A stretch of 64,000 nt of DNA from Pseudanabaena biceps PCC 7429. GTDB taxonomy: Bacteria > Cyanobacteriota > Cyanobacteriia > Pseudanabaenales > Pseudanabaenaceae. The position numbers and the translations under genes are program-made. The stretch lies in contig NZ_ALWB01000001.1 in NCBI RefSeq assembly GCF_000332215.1, positions 1 through 64,000 on the forward strand, given 5' to 3'. The first letter of the stretch is position 1, and each line of letters begins with the position of its first letter. Below, piece after piece: positions 26,225-34,661 of this stretch. Under the pieces are notes generated by a model. That model ran no database searches. It saw only the letters and a program-made list of their open reading frames with translations, and was not told the DNA's origin.

Positions 26225-27340
26225 CTAGACCTCGATCCCTGTCATCCGTTCTAAAAACTCCTGTGTATCATCGCTTAGATTTTCCCAATCCAAATTATCG
26301 ACTAAATATCTATTGATATAAGCAGGGGCATTTGACAGTTTTTCTATGGTTTTAAGAGATGCTCTGGCAATCTTCCAAGCTATTGCTTTTTCTTCGTTAT
26401 CTTTAGCAATATGAGCCTTGTACCAAGAATGGTTTAATACAACTGCCCCAGCATCAACACTATCAGCCTCAGCATAACTCTGGGCATATTGAGTCAAAGC
26501 TGGAGCATTCAGATTTTTGAGACTGTAATAGCTGGCATTTTTGCGCCCAAATAAAAGGGTGATCGCAAACTCATCTGCTTCTACTTCCTGCGGATCGTCA
26601 CTAGGTTCGGGCGTAATTTTTTCATCAATAATTGACTCTTCTCTGACGTGACCGCAGACAATATGCCCAATTTCATGCGCCAAGATGAATGACAGCCAAG
26701 CATGACTTTTTTCATTTTTGCCGATCGCAATCACAGGACGATTAATCGTCTGCTCTAAATTAGCTCGAAAATATCCCACCATCCCGTCAAACTTTTTCTG
26801 TTTAGGTTGTGGCTCACATGGTTCTTCAGACTTCTTGATGCGTGGACGTTTTGGGAAATGGTTGAGATGCACTACAGGAACGCCATTTTTCCAGCAAAAA
26901 TCAATTAAGCTTTCAAGAGTGACGCAAGGATAATTTTCTAAAATCTCAGTCCGAATCTCTTGGGCTGTCAGTCCTTCAATATTTTTGACTGGTTGAATGC
27001 AAGCATAAGAAACTACTTCTGCAACTCGATCGGCGATCGCTTGAGCAGGTTTCAGTTCAGCTTTTTGTGTCCCTTCACGCAATTTATATTTATGTCGCAC
27101 CGTTTCTGGCAAAGTGACTAATTCATCAGTCGAGAGCAAGGCACGAAAGTCTAAGCTAGTCCGACGTGAAATATAGGCTGCTGCTTCAACTACAGCACCT
27201 TTAGTTTGTTCAAATTCTTCACACCACCAGCTAGGTAACAGGGTGCTACTTACAAAATCTTTTGGGAAACCCAGCGCATTCATTCGGCTAAACAAGGCTT
27301 TAAGATCGATGGTTTCAGGTCTGACTTCAGTTTTTGTCAT
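26225..27340 (-). CDS. ImmA/IrrE-family metallopeptidase
   Basis: This 371-residue protein carries the zinc site H222-E-I-G-H226 (AHEIGHIVCGH) with a downstream glutamate (DPQEVEADEFAITLLFGR), typical of the ImmA/IrrE/COG2856 family. No clear XRE helix-turn-helix is visible in the N-terminal 100 residues. ImmA-type peptidases cleave repressors or antitoxins. The PIN-like gene follows within 4 bp. A strong GGAGG lies upstream of the ATG, and a 175-bp gap to the PIN gene at 27516 may hold a separate promoter. Confidence 0.85.
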   Translation of the reverse strand: MTKTEVRPETIDLKALFSRMNALGFPKDFVSSTLLPSWWCEEFEQTKGAVVEAAAYISRRTSLDFRALLSTDELVTLPETVRHKYKLREGTQKAELKPAQAIADRVAEVVSYACIQPVKNIEGLTAQEIRTEILENYPCVTLESLIDFCWKNGVPVVHLNHFPKRPRIKKSEEPCEPQPKQKKFDGMVGYFRANLEQTINRPVIAIGKNEKSHAWLSFILAHEIGHIVCGHVREESIIDEKITPEPSDDPQEVEADEFAITLLFGRKNASYYSLKNLNAPALTQYAQSYAEADSVDAGAVVLNHSWYKAHIAKDNEEKAIAWKIARASLKTIEKLSNAPAYINRYLVDNLDWENLSDDTQEFLERMTGIEV

Positions 27341-27515
27341 AGTTCACCTCCAAAGCGATCTAAGGCTTTTGTCAACTAAATCTAGAGTTACGTTAGGCTT
27401 TAGGTTAGCCTTTTATTATGACATTTTTATTAAAAATGCGTAACCCATAGATATAGCGGCTTACGTTAGCTTGAGACACTAGATGTAGTTATTTACTAGA
27501 TTTAATTTCTGGATA

Positions 27516-28199
27516 TCATCTTACCAGTAGCTTATTAAGCCTTCTAGCATTCGAGATAGCATTACCATTAGCCGTAAAGACTTGAATATTATTTACAGTC
27601 ACGTAATCTTGATCGTCTGTAATAATACGAACCTGTCCTGCCCCTGCGCGGTTAATAGCCTCAATAATAAATAGATCGTAGCCATCAAGTGATTGAGTCT
27701 CAAATCTTGTTAAAGCGGATTGAGCTACTTGGTTATTTACCATCAAGTTAGCTGGAACGGCAAACTGTTCTACTTGCCTCCACACTGACTGTACTTCATC
27801 AACAACATCAGATCTTTCAGTAGGGAAGTTGTTACGATACTCTTTAAGGGTTAGTTGAGCTAAATTATTTCTACTTTGGTATATTTTAAATTCTGTGGTC
27901 TCTATAACATGAGCTAGTTCTGAAAGCATTAGCTCTGAATAAACAAGTATTGCACCAGTAATACTTGCTTTTTTAATGTAGGTAAGATATTTAGCTATTT
28001 TTCTTTGTAATCTTCGTAAATCCTGAGAACTGCTTAAAGAGAGAGCTGATTGTGCAAGGTTCGGGACAGAATATCTAGAATATGTTTGCCACAGCCAAAT
28101 GTTGGTATCTACCAAAAAAATATCACTTGGCTGTGGGGTGTCAGAGTTAATATCAACTACATCTGCTTGGACATTGAGAGTTATCGTCATAGCTAACAA
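27516..28199 (-). CDS. PIN-domain protein coupled to the STAS-like gene
   Basis: The 227-residue protein has the PIN start FLVDTNIWLWQTY (aspartate near residue 31), a middle glutamate-bearing helix (YSELMLSELAHVIE), and the final acidic motif VRIITDDQDYVTVNNIQVFTAN. These fit a PIN RNase active site. The gene overlaps the end of the STAS-like gene by 7 bp, so it is translated with it. Position within the HATPase-STAS-PIN cassette suggests a nuclease under switch control (inference). Confidence 0.75.
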   Translation of the reverse strand: MLAMTITLNVQADVVDINSDTPQPSDIFLVDTNIWLWQTYSRYSVPNLAQSALSLSSSQDLRRLQRKIAKYLTYIKKASITGAILVYSELMLSELAHVIETTEFKIYQSRNNLAQLTLKEYRNNFPTERSDVVDEVQSVWRQVEQFAVPANLMVNNQVAQSALTRFETQSLDGYDLFIIEAINRAGAGQVRIITDDQDYVTVNNIQVFTANGNAISNARRLNKLLVR

Positions 28200-28540
28200 C
28201 TAGCCGCATACTCTTCAATTACAGCATCTATAGCTTTTTGATACTGAGCATCTGAGTAGTATTGCTTGGCACGGGTGATAACTCTCTTTAGATCACTCAT
28301 CCCTGTGTTAGGAAAATTCTTAAAAGTCAACAAATGATTTAGGTCATCTAAAGTGATATCGCGTAAAAGTGCGCCGATCGCATAGTTAAAAAATGCAGAG
28401 GCAAAAACTGTAACATCAGTGAAGTCTAACTGCACAGCTTCACCCCTAATCAAGTAGGGATGAATCAAATCATATAGTTTTTGACCACTATCAGAATCAG
28501 TGGCAAACTTACCTGTAATCTCATATACCTTGAAAAGCAT
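28193..28540 (-). CDS. STAS-like (DUF4325) protein
   Basis: This 115-residue protein has the DUF4325 pattern: an N-terminal strand, then AVQLDFTDVTVFASAFFNYAIGALL, the STAS-like strand-helix with a serine in the phospho-acceptor region (VFASAFF). DUF4325 genes often lie beside a HATPase gene, as here, and the pair resembles anti-anti-sigma factor and kinase of partner-switching systems. A 138-bp gap separates it from the HATPase; the PIN gene follows with overlap. Confidence 0.8.
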   Translation of the reverse strand: MLFKVYEITGKFATDSDSGQKLYDLIHPYLIRGEAVQLDFTDVTVFASAFFNYAIGALLRDITLDDLNHLLTFKNFPNTGMSDLKRVITRAKQYYSDAQYQKAIDAVIEEYAASC

Positions 28541-28678
28541 AGCCCTTCTCCCAACTTAAAAATATTCTAAAAGCTGATACTGTCTGCATCTCATATCTCA
28601 GAGTCTAAACAGTAATAGAGTTCATCACACCGTATGGTGATATTGATCAATGTCCCTAAAAAATTAATTTTTTGTTTT

Positions 28679-29449
28679 TTATATAACTTTATTATCTTCG
28701 ATCTTGACGTAACCGTCATTACTAAAGATTCTGAGAGTACCCTTATTACACTGTATGAATTCTTGAAGCAAATTTAGCCCTAAGCCCCTAGATACACCTC
28801 TAACTGTACTGTTGCCATAAGCAAGCGCCCAAAATAAAGCTTCTTCAGAGGAAAATTTTTTATTTTCCGTCAATGTCCTAACTTTTTCAGCAATACCAAC
28901 ACCAAAGTCAACTACCGAGAGATCTAAACAATTTTTTGCGGGATAATACTGCCCACAGCTAAATACACCAATTTGCGAATGACTATGCTCAAAAGCATTA
29001 CCGTAAATTTCTGCGACTTTTCCTGCGATAGCATTTTGTAAAGGTGTACTTATGTTGAGCCAACCTTTGCCTAGCCACTTTTCTAAAAGATACTCCATAA
29101 TTTCAGGTTTGTCATGATGACAATCGCTACGATAGGGTACAGAGTTCCCATACCAAGGTTCTTGGCTTTCACCAAAACAGTATAAAAAGCCATTCTGAGC
29201 TAAATTCATTTTTATACTTGGTGCAACGGTATCCCATAAAAAAGTAACTCTGCCGCCACGGTGCTGAATAAAGTGAGCAATCCCACCAAGAAAAGCAACA
29301 CCGTTATGTCCTAAAAATTTACAATTTTTGAACTCTAATTCAAAATCTTCATCTAAAGGTGATTTACAAATTTGCTCCCACAACTTAAAAAGCTTGTTGT
29401 AGTCCTCAGAAGCATTCCAAATTTTGGGAATTGAAAGACAAGTTGTCAT
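28679..29449 (-). CDS. HATPase-fold protein with N-terminal STAS-like half
   Basis: The 256-residue product has a GHKL ATPase C-terminal half: N-box E147-IYG-N151-AFEH, G1 box D181-FGVGI, G2 box S-R221-GLGL. The N-terminal half (ELEFKNCKFLGHNGVAFLGGIAHFIQHRGGRV) looks like a STAS-like fold. No phospho-acceptor histidine domain is present, so it is more like an anti-sigma-type kinase or a MutL/Hsp90-type ATPase than a sensor kinase. It follows DUF3780 by 18 bp and precedes the STAS-like gene. Confidence 0.8.
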   Translation of the reverse strand: MTTCLSIPKIWNASEDYNKLFKLWEQICKSPLDEDFELEFKNCKFLGHNGVAFLGGIAHFIQHRGGRVTFLWDTVAPSIKMNLAQNGFLYCFGESQEPWYGNSVPYRSDCHHDKPEIMEYLLEKWLGKGWLNISTPLQNAIAGKVAEIYGNAFEHSHSQIGVFSCGQYYPAKNCLDLSVVDFGVGIAEKVRTLTENKKFSSEEALFWALAYGNSTVRGVSRGLGLNLLQEFIQCNKGTLRIFSNDGYVKIEDNKVI

Positions 29450-29467
29450 AAATACAGATGAATTTGG

Positions 29468-30199
29468 TTACTTATTTCCCTTAGCACGAGGTTTGCGATC
29501 GCCCTTATTCACATTCTCGCTAGAGACATCACTTTTACTGTCTAACTTATCTGGCTGAAAGCTTGTGTTTGCAATATATACGGGTGGTTCACTTGCCTGA
29601 AAAATCGGCAAATTAAACCTTTCATCATAATAAGTAGAGTCAGAGACAGGATTTTCGGTCAAAGCAAATCTTATCGCCTTGCGCCAACCCTTAGCGCGTC
29701 CAGTGATGGCATGACCTGTCGCCGCATTGGTCATCGTAAATAGCCACCAACGCTCTTCAGGGGTTAGCCCTAGCCAATTACGGATCGCAGTCGAAATTAG
29801 CCCAGGGTCAGCATCCTCGATCGCCCATGCCAATAGGACTAACTCCTTACCAAATAGCCTAGAGACAGGAATCTGTCCTGTTTTCCATTGTCCTGTTTTT
29901 TGTTCAGAGCGTTTTAAGCGGTAATTAAATTCTGCTTTGACAGGATCGGCGATCGCATCCCACTTTTGCCGATTTAAAATTACACGCATTTTGTTGTCAT
30001 TCTGCCCCAAAGCAAAGCTGAGTTCGCGTTTATTAGCATTTTCATCCCATGTAAGATGCTCGCTAATTAGTACATCGTCTTTTTTGTTATTGGTGATCGT
30101 TACTAAGAAATGATGCTCAGACTCCGCAGGGATAAAGCCGAATCCTTCAATTTTTACTTTACTTTGGGCTTTGCTTTTGGCATTAGTCATGACAGTCAT
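29468..30199 (-). CDS. DUF3780 antiphage-associated protein
   Basis: The 243-residue protein (MTVMTNAKSKAQSKVKIEGFGF) matches my memory of DUF3780: FGFIPAESEHHFLVTI, a central helical LVLLAWAIEDADPGLISTAIRNWLGLTPEERWWLFTMTNAATG, and a basic C-terminal tail. Its start codon overlaps the DUF499 stop (TAATG), so the two are coupled. The family occurs almost only beside DUF499 and DUF1156 genes. Biochemical role unknown. Confidence 0.85.
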   Translation of the reverse strand: MTVMTNAKSKAQSKVKIEGFGFIPAESEHHFLVTITNNKKDDVLISEHLTWDENANKRELSFALGQNDNKMRVILNRQKWDAIADPVKAEFNYRLKRSEQKTGQWKTGQIPVSRLFGKELVLLAWAIEDADPGLISTAIRNWLGLTPEERWWLFTMTNAATGHAITGRAKGWRKAIRFALTENPVSDSTYYDERFNLPIFQASEPPVYIANTSFQPDKLDSKSDVSSENVNKGDRKPRAKGNK

Positions 30200-33100
30200 T
30201 ATTGCTTTACCTCATCGGGACGCAATTCAGTTTTAGTATCCGTCACCCAGTCCAGCAAAGTTTGTCCTGTTTCAAAACTTAGGGACTCAGATGTGATCGT
30301 GATTTCACCATTAGGCAGTAGCGATCGCAGATTGGTAATTACTGCTTCTAGCTGTTCCGCACTGATCTGTAAATCCGATGCTGTCGAAAAGTCTAACCAA
30401 CGGTTTGCACTTTCTTGAATTTCGACCCGCATCCCTACAGCCTTACCTTGAAATTTTTTCAAACGATTTAAAAATTCAAAGGACTCTTGCTTAGTGACAT
30501 AGTTTTGCGATCGCTCTAGCATCACAGGCTTAGTGCGATCGATTTCAACCTGCTTAGGATTACTAGATGTACTGATTTTACGTTGATGGACATCAGACAC
30601 GATGCCATTTTTCTCGGCAATAGCCAATACTAATACCGTTCCTCTCGGCACCACAAACGGTGCATCATACAAACCACCATTTTGTTTAGGGTCAGAGCCA
30701 TCGGTACTGTAGCGAATTTGGGCAGCGGGCGCGGATTGAATCTCCACCATTTTGTCATTGCCCTGCTGATACTCGCGAGACTTGATGGTAATCGTATTGC
30801 GCCATTTCTGTTCTTCTCCCGTCTGATGCTCTCCCTTGGAGTCCACACAAAGAAAAGAGATTTCCATCTCACTAGTTTTAAATTGTTTGGGGTTATCCAC
30901 CACCAACGAAGCCGTAGTTGCCTTGCCGCCAACTTCGTAATATATGACATCGCCATGAATGGCATTAATGCGTAAAGTTGCCTCCCCCGTCTCATCATTA
31001 CGTTGCAATAGGGATACTTGAACGGCTGTATCTGGCTTTGGGAAAGGCGGCTTTTCTACATAGCCTCCTGATTCGCGCCATTGATCTTTATTGAGAAGAT
31101 CTTCTTTGAGCCTATCAAGAGCATCAGGACGATGCCATTGCCATTGGGTCAGTGTGGCAGCACGACGCTTTATCTCTGTCCACAGCATATTTTTTTGAGT
31201 GAACAGGCGCACTTCACACTTTTTCCGAAATGTTTCACTGGCAATATCTTCAGTAAACTTTTGCTTGCTGATTAGGGTATCTCTGATTTGTTTCTCGCCG
31301 TTGTATTCATTATCCGCAAAGCTCATCACAAAATCCGCGCTCAACAAGCCCTCACTCGAAGGATAGTGCAAAGTCGAAAATGTCTCACGCATCGCACTGA
31401 GTAAAGCAAATAAGATTTTGCCTTCTAAGTCCTTTGCTCCTGTCACCTGTGGATCGCTATCTGACAATTTCTTGGACTTCATCTCTGCCAAGATATAGCG
31501 AATTGCCTTGAGTTCTGCCGCATTTTGCCACAAAGCCTCCATTGTGTCACGGTTTCCTGTAAGAAATAGAATGCGATTCTTGTAATCCAGATCTTCGTAA
31601 AATTTCTTTAAATCAGGGCTTAAGCCACCTTGATGGGGTTCAACGATCACCAAAGTGACTTTATCGACAACTAGCTTAATTTCATCTAAGGACGGAAAAG
31701 TTAAAACCTGTTGGTAACAATCTTTGAGTGAGCTAGAAATTGGCGTAAACGCATGAGATAGAAACTGCCTTAATTCTTTCCGTGAAGCTTCGCCTCGAAA
31801 AGAATCTGTGTAGCTGCTTAAGGTCGCAACTAAATTCTGGTTTTTTTGAAAATAAAGCTTGCCCTCGTTATCTGTGTGCAAATACCAAGCTTTTGTCGCT
31901 AGTGTCCCCAAAACTTCTTTAGGCAGGCGTGATAATTCCCGCCCTGGGGTACAAAGAAAGGAAATAATTTCAGGCAAAGTTAAACCCAAAATGGCATTCG
32001 GGACGTTAGCTAAGGAAGCCACATAAATTAACTTACAAGCATCTTGAGCATCGGTACTACCCAAGTGTGAATCTAGAATTTCTGCGATCGCGCTGCCATT
32101 AGAGGCTATGTCATGAGATATCGCTTCAGAAAGCGTGTTATTAATATTCTGAACTTCTTGAACAACCCAACTATCGTTAAGGTCAATATCATGGGCATGG
32201 ATAAGATACTGACGATCTGCTTTATTTTGCTCTTCACCATATAAATTTGCCACCACTGCCCGCATCAGTTTGATTAAGCCGCGAGTTTGCTGAAATCCTA
32301 TATTTTGGCGAAACCTTGCATATAAATCCCGAATTCCAAAGTGAAAAGGATAGGACTCTTGGATTTGCGAAATAAACTTTTCAGGGGAAGCATTAGTAAT
32401 ATCCATTTGCTTCGCATCGCGAACAGACTGAGAATAGGCTTGAGCAATCTTTAAAATATCGGCGCGATCGGGTAGCGTCTCAAATAAACGCTGTCTGAGA
32501 ATATGGTAAATCTCATCCGTATTCATCCCCACTGGCTCAAGTTGGACAGCCCCACGTCCCACCTCAGCCGCTAATGTTTGTAATGCTTTATTAATTTGTT
32601 CGCTGGCATCTTCATAGGTAGCATTCAGATCGGAAATAACGATACAAACGTTTTTTAGTTCTTCCGAACCAACAGCCACAAACAAATTTGCCAATGCTTG
32701 CAATGTCACATAGGACAAATCGGTGTTTCCAATTTGCTTTGCTTTTGCCCCTTGAAAATAGGGAGGTAACTCATCAAGCAATATTAATAATGGCTCTCCT
32801 TTGAGTAAATTAATCCAAGCCGTTTGCCCAGGGGCTTGCAATGGTGAGTAATAGTCATTAAAAACTTCTTTTTTGCCAAGCTGTTCAGCGATCGCCCCCC
32901 AAACACCTAACGGAGAATCCGATTCTCTGCCAGTAAAACCAACAACACGCACCGCACCGAAATTGACCTTATACAGACTGCCTAATACAGCATTTCTAAT
33001 CTCTGGGTATTTAGATAGCAACCCTAAAGCAATCATGCTGTGGGTCTTTCCTCCGCCCATTGATTGCTTTAGTAAGAAAATGCCATTATCAGAAAATCCT

Positions 33101-33282
33101 GTAAAACGCTGAAAAGCTCCCTCTAGAAGTGACTGCATCCCCTTCGTGACGTAGTTTTCTTTAAAAAAAACTTCTGGGTCGATACGCCCATCCAATAATT
33201 TTTTAAGGTCAAGAGCCGTATCTTGTTTGGAGCGATCGAAAACACTTTGTCTCGGTTTACAGGCTTGTCTGAGAGTTTTCAT
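30199..33282 (-). CDS. DUF499 large P-loop ATPase of the antiphage island
   Basis: This 1,027-residue protein opens with the DUF499 signature (ALDLKKLLDGRIDPEVFFKENYVTKGM), then Walker A QSMGGGKTHS (GGGKT at 76-80) and Walker B LLILLDELPPYF (165-173). A helix-rich middle and a C-terminal beta-rich region (about 760-880; RYSTDGSDPKQNGGLYD resembles a chitobiase/beta-hexosaminidase C-terminal-like fold) follow. DUF499 proteins accompany DUF1156 methylases and PLD helicases in defence islands. It is the first gene of a minus-strand operon running through DUF3780. It probably senses or remodels invading DNA complexes (inference). Confidence 0.9.
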   Translation of the reverse strand: MKTLRQACKPRQSVFDRSKQDTALDLKKLLDGRIDPEVFFKENYVTKGMQSLLEGAFQRFTGFSDNGIFLLKQSMGGGKTHSMIALGLLSKYPEIRNAVLGSLYKVNFGAVRVVGFTGRESDSPLGVWGAIAEQLGKKEVFNDYYSPLQAPGQTAWINLLKGEPLLILLDELPPYFQGAKAKQIGNTDLSYVTLQALANLFVAVGSEELKNVCIVISDLNATYEDASEQINKALQTLAAEVGRGAVQLEPVGMNTDEIYHILRQRLFETLPDRADILKIAQAYSQSVRDAKQMDITNASPEKFISQIQESYPFHFGIRDLYARFRQNIGFQQTRGLIKLMRAVVANLYGEEQNKADRQYLIHAHDIDLNDSWVVQEVQNINNTLSEAISHDIASNGSAIAEILDSHLGSTDAQDACKLIYVASLANVPNAILGLTLPEIISFLCTPGRELSRLPKEVLGTLATKAWYLHTDNEGKLYFQKNQNLVATLSSYTDSFRGEASRKELRQFLSHAFTPISSSLKDCYQQVLTFPSLDEIKLVVDKVTLVIVEPHQGGLSPDLKKFYEDLDYKNRILFLTGNRDTMEALWQNAAELKAIRYILAEMKSKKLSDSDPQVTGAKDLEGKILFALLSAMRETFSTLHYPSSEGLLSADFVMSFADNEYNGEKQIRDTLISKQKFTEDIASETFRKKCEVRLFTQKNMLWTEIKRRAATLTQWQWHRPDALDRLKEDLLNKDQWRESGGYVEKPPFPKPDTAVQVSLLQRNDETGEATLRINAIHGDVIYYEVGGKATTASLVVDNPKQFKTSEMEISFLCVDSKGEHQTGEEQKWRNTITIKSREYQQGNDKMVEIQSAPAAQIRYSTDGSDPKQNGGLYDAPFVVPRGTVLVLAIAEKNGIVSDVHQRKISTSSNPKQVEIDRTKPVMLERSQNYVTKQESFEFLNRLKKFQGKAVGMRVEIQESANRWLDFSTASDLQISAEQLEAVITNLRSLLPNGEITITSESLSFETGQTLLDWVTDTKTELRPDEVKQ

Positions 33283-33520
33283 AGTTTAGTTATGGTTGTG
33301 TCTTCATGACTAAGAAGAGCTAATCAAGTGCTATATGCACTGTATCAGATATTTTTTAGCTTAAACCCAGTAATACTATCAAGTCATGTAAGGAGATAAC
33401 CTGTAGTATTTTTGATTTTTTATGATTTTAGGATCAAAGTCTTTCAACGCATGTTTCAGGTACAAGCGCGTCTATATTCAAGAGGTTTCTTCGTCCCAAG
33501 TTATTACCAAATTTGTGATG
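33283..33520. other. 240-bp upstream region of the DUF499 operon
   Basis: No gene is visible. It must hold the promoter of the defence operon. A GTGC-ATATA-GCAC inverted repeat near 33331-33343 lies about 50 bp upstream of the DUF499 start and could be an operator, but I cannot assign -35 and -10 boxes with confidence. Confidence 0.35.
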
Positions 33521-33619
33521 GGGGTATCCAAAGGGGGTGTCCCCTTTTGGCAAGCGTCATGTTGCTGTTGGATAAAAAACAAACGGTAGTGCAATTTTTT
33601 GTCCGACAAGCAACATAGC
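33521..33619 (+). repeat. Palindromic dispersed repeat, copy B (intact)
   Basis: Inverted relative to copy A at 5312-5400. It contains a hairpin CCAAAGGGG/CCCCTTTTGG (33528-33550) and a larger imperfect stem between ATGTTGCTGTTGGATAAAAAA and the reversed end TTTTTTGTCCGACAAGCAAC (about 33558-33617). A short related piece (attgtccgacaaagcaag) occurs at 48581-48600. This looks like a small non-coding mobile repeat (MITE-like) of the host. It is the intact reference that reveals how copy A was split. Confidence 0.65.
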
Positions 33620-33815
33620 TCGCGAGGAGTTTTACACATACCTCAAAGCACGCAAACTCGTTGTAGAGATAGTATCGGTCAGTACAACTCTGGTAAAACT
33701 TGAGTACAACTTTGGGACAAAGCTGGAATGATTTTGGGACAACTTTGGGATAGCAAACAGACAAAATTGGGACTCACTAGCAACCAATCTAAAATCAGTC
33801 TGGCAAAGGCGATCG

Positions 33816-33955
33816 CTAATTCACAGAAAATTCCAGAGCATCATCCGCACGACGAACAACCAAATAACCTCTGTCAGCCAACCATTGAAAATATTGCCTA
33901 ATCTCACTAACAGGACTATCACGGAATAAGCGGACACCTGACCTAACCTAACTAA
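33816..33955 (-). pseudogene. Remnant of an FtsK-like C-terminal tail
   Basis: Read leftward, it encodes SGVRLFRDSPVSEIRQYF, QWLADRGYLVVRRADDALEF and then a stop. This matches the last 40 residues of the FtsK-like protein at 5442 (SGIRLFRDSPVGEIRSYFQW...), but with clear differences, so it is a remnant of a paralogue rather than a recent duplication. An in-frame stop lies just upstream. It abuts the large palindrome at 33974. Confidence 0.75.
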
Positions 33956-33973
33956 CTTCTCTTCACTGCCATA

Positions 33974-34037
33974 CATCTCCTTTGGCTTTCCCCGCAAAAA
34001 AACTTGATTTTTTTTGCGGGGAAAGCCAAAGGAGATG
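33974..34037. repeat. Perfect 29-bp-arm palindrome
   Basis: The left arm starts CATCTCCTTTGGCTTTCCCC (33974-34002, ending in an A-run). It is exactly reversed at 34009-34037, with a 6-nt loop. With T-runs at its centre rather than after the stem it is not a textbook terminator. Candidates are a bidirectional transcription block, a transposon end remnant, or a replication or recombination hairpin. Confidence 0.7.
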
Positions 34038-34072
34038 TCCCCTGAAACAGCGCAAACTCTTTCGCAAAAAGT

Positions 34073-34391
34073 TATAGGGAGTTCATAGATTCTTTGTAGA
34101 CTCCCTATAGACCTTGATAAATTCTTTGTAGACTCCCTGTAGACCTTGGATAGCAATCTGTAGTTTTTTGTTAGTTTTAGTGATAACTATTTGTTGACTT
34201 TCAGTAGATTTTTGATTGATTGTTGATAGGCTTTGTGTAGTCTTTTGTAGACTATTAGTAGTCCCTGCGTAGAGTGTCAGTAGACTTTTCGTAGATTAAT
34301 CATAAATTTTGAGTAGACCATCAGTAGTCTATAAATAGACTTCTAATAGAGATTAGCTAGACTCTCCTGTAGGCGTTCTGTATATTAGTCG
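34073..34391 (+). repeat. Iteron-like array of GTAGACT motifs
   Basis: About 300 bp are filled with GTAGACT, GTAGATT, AGTAGTC and TATAGAC units at short spacing. Examples: TTCTTTGTAGACTCCCTATAGACCTT near 34090 repeated at 34122 with one change, then units near 34204, 34236, 34247, 34257, 34269, 34280, 34291, 34313, 34323, 34336 and 34358. A 10-bp inverted pair TATAGGGAGT/ACTCCCTATA (34073-34082 and 34100-34109) opens it. There is no coding potential. Best guess: plasmid origin iterons or a centromere-like site. Confidence 0.55.
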
Positions 34392-34661
34392 TAACTTTTT
34401 GCGAACGAGTTTGCGCCGTTTGAGGGATGTGTGGGATGTGGAGCAAGCTATGTTGCTTGTCGGACAATAACTGGAGTTTAGACTAAAAAAGGAAAAAAAG
34501 GCAGAGTAAAAGAGATACAAACTGCCTAAAGTAGATGAAAAAGAAAAAGGACATCTACAGTCATGATTATTGACAAACTACAAGAATTTCGTCAACAGGT
34601 ATATAGATTTTTAGGAAACGGACGGGATGCAATATTTGACCTGATGGATGCAGTATTAACC

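Noticed and set aside
33821-34156. 111-codon ORF on the minus strand
   Set aside because: It crosses the large palindrome and is out of frame with the FtsK-tail remnant, whose frame (33816-33955) shows the real homology.
34073-34391. CRISPR-like array of GTAGACT repeats
   Set aside because: Units are too short and irregularly spaced, with no repeat-spacer structure and no cas genes.
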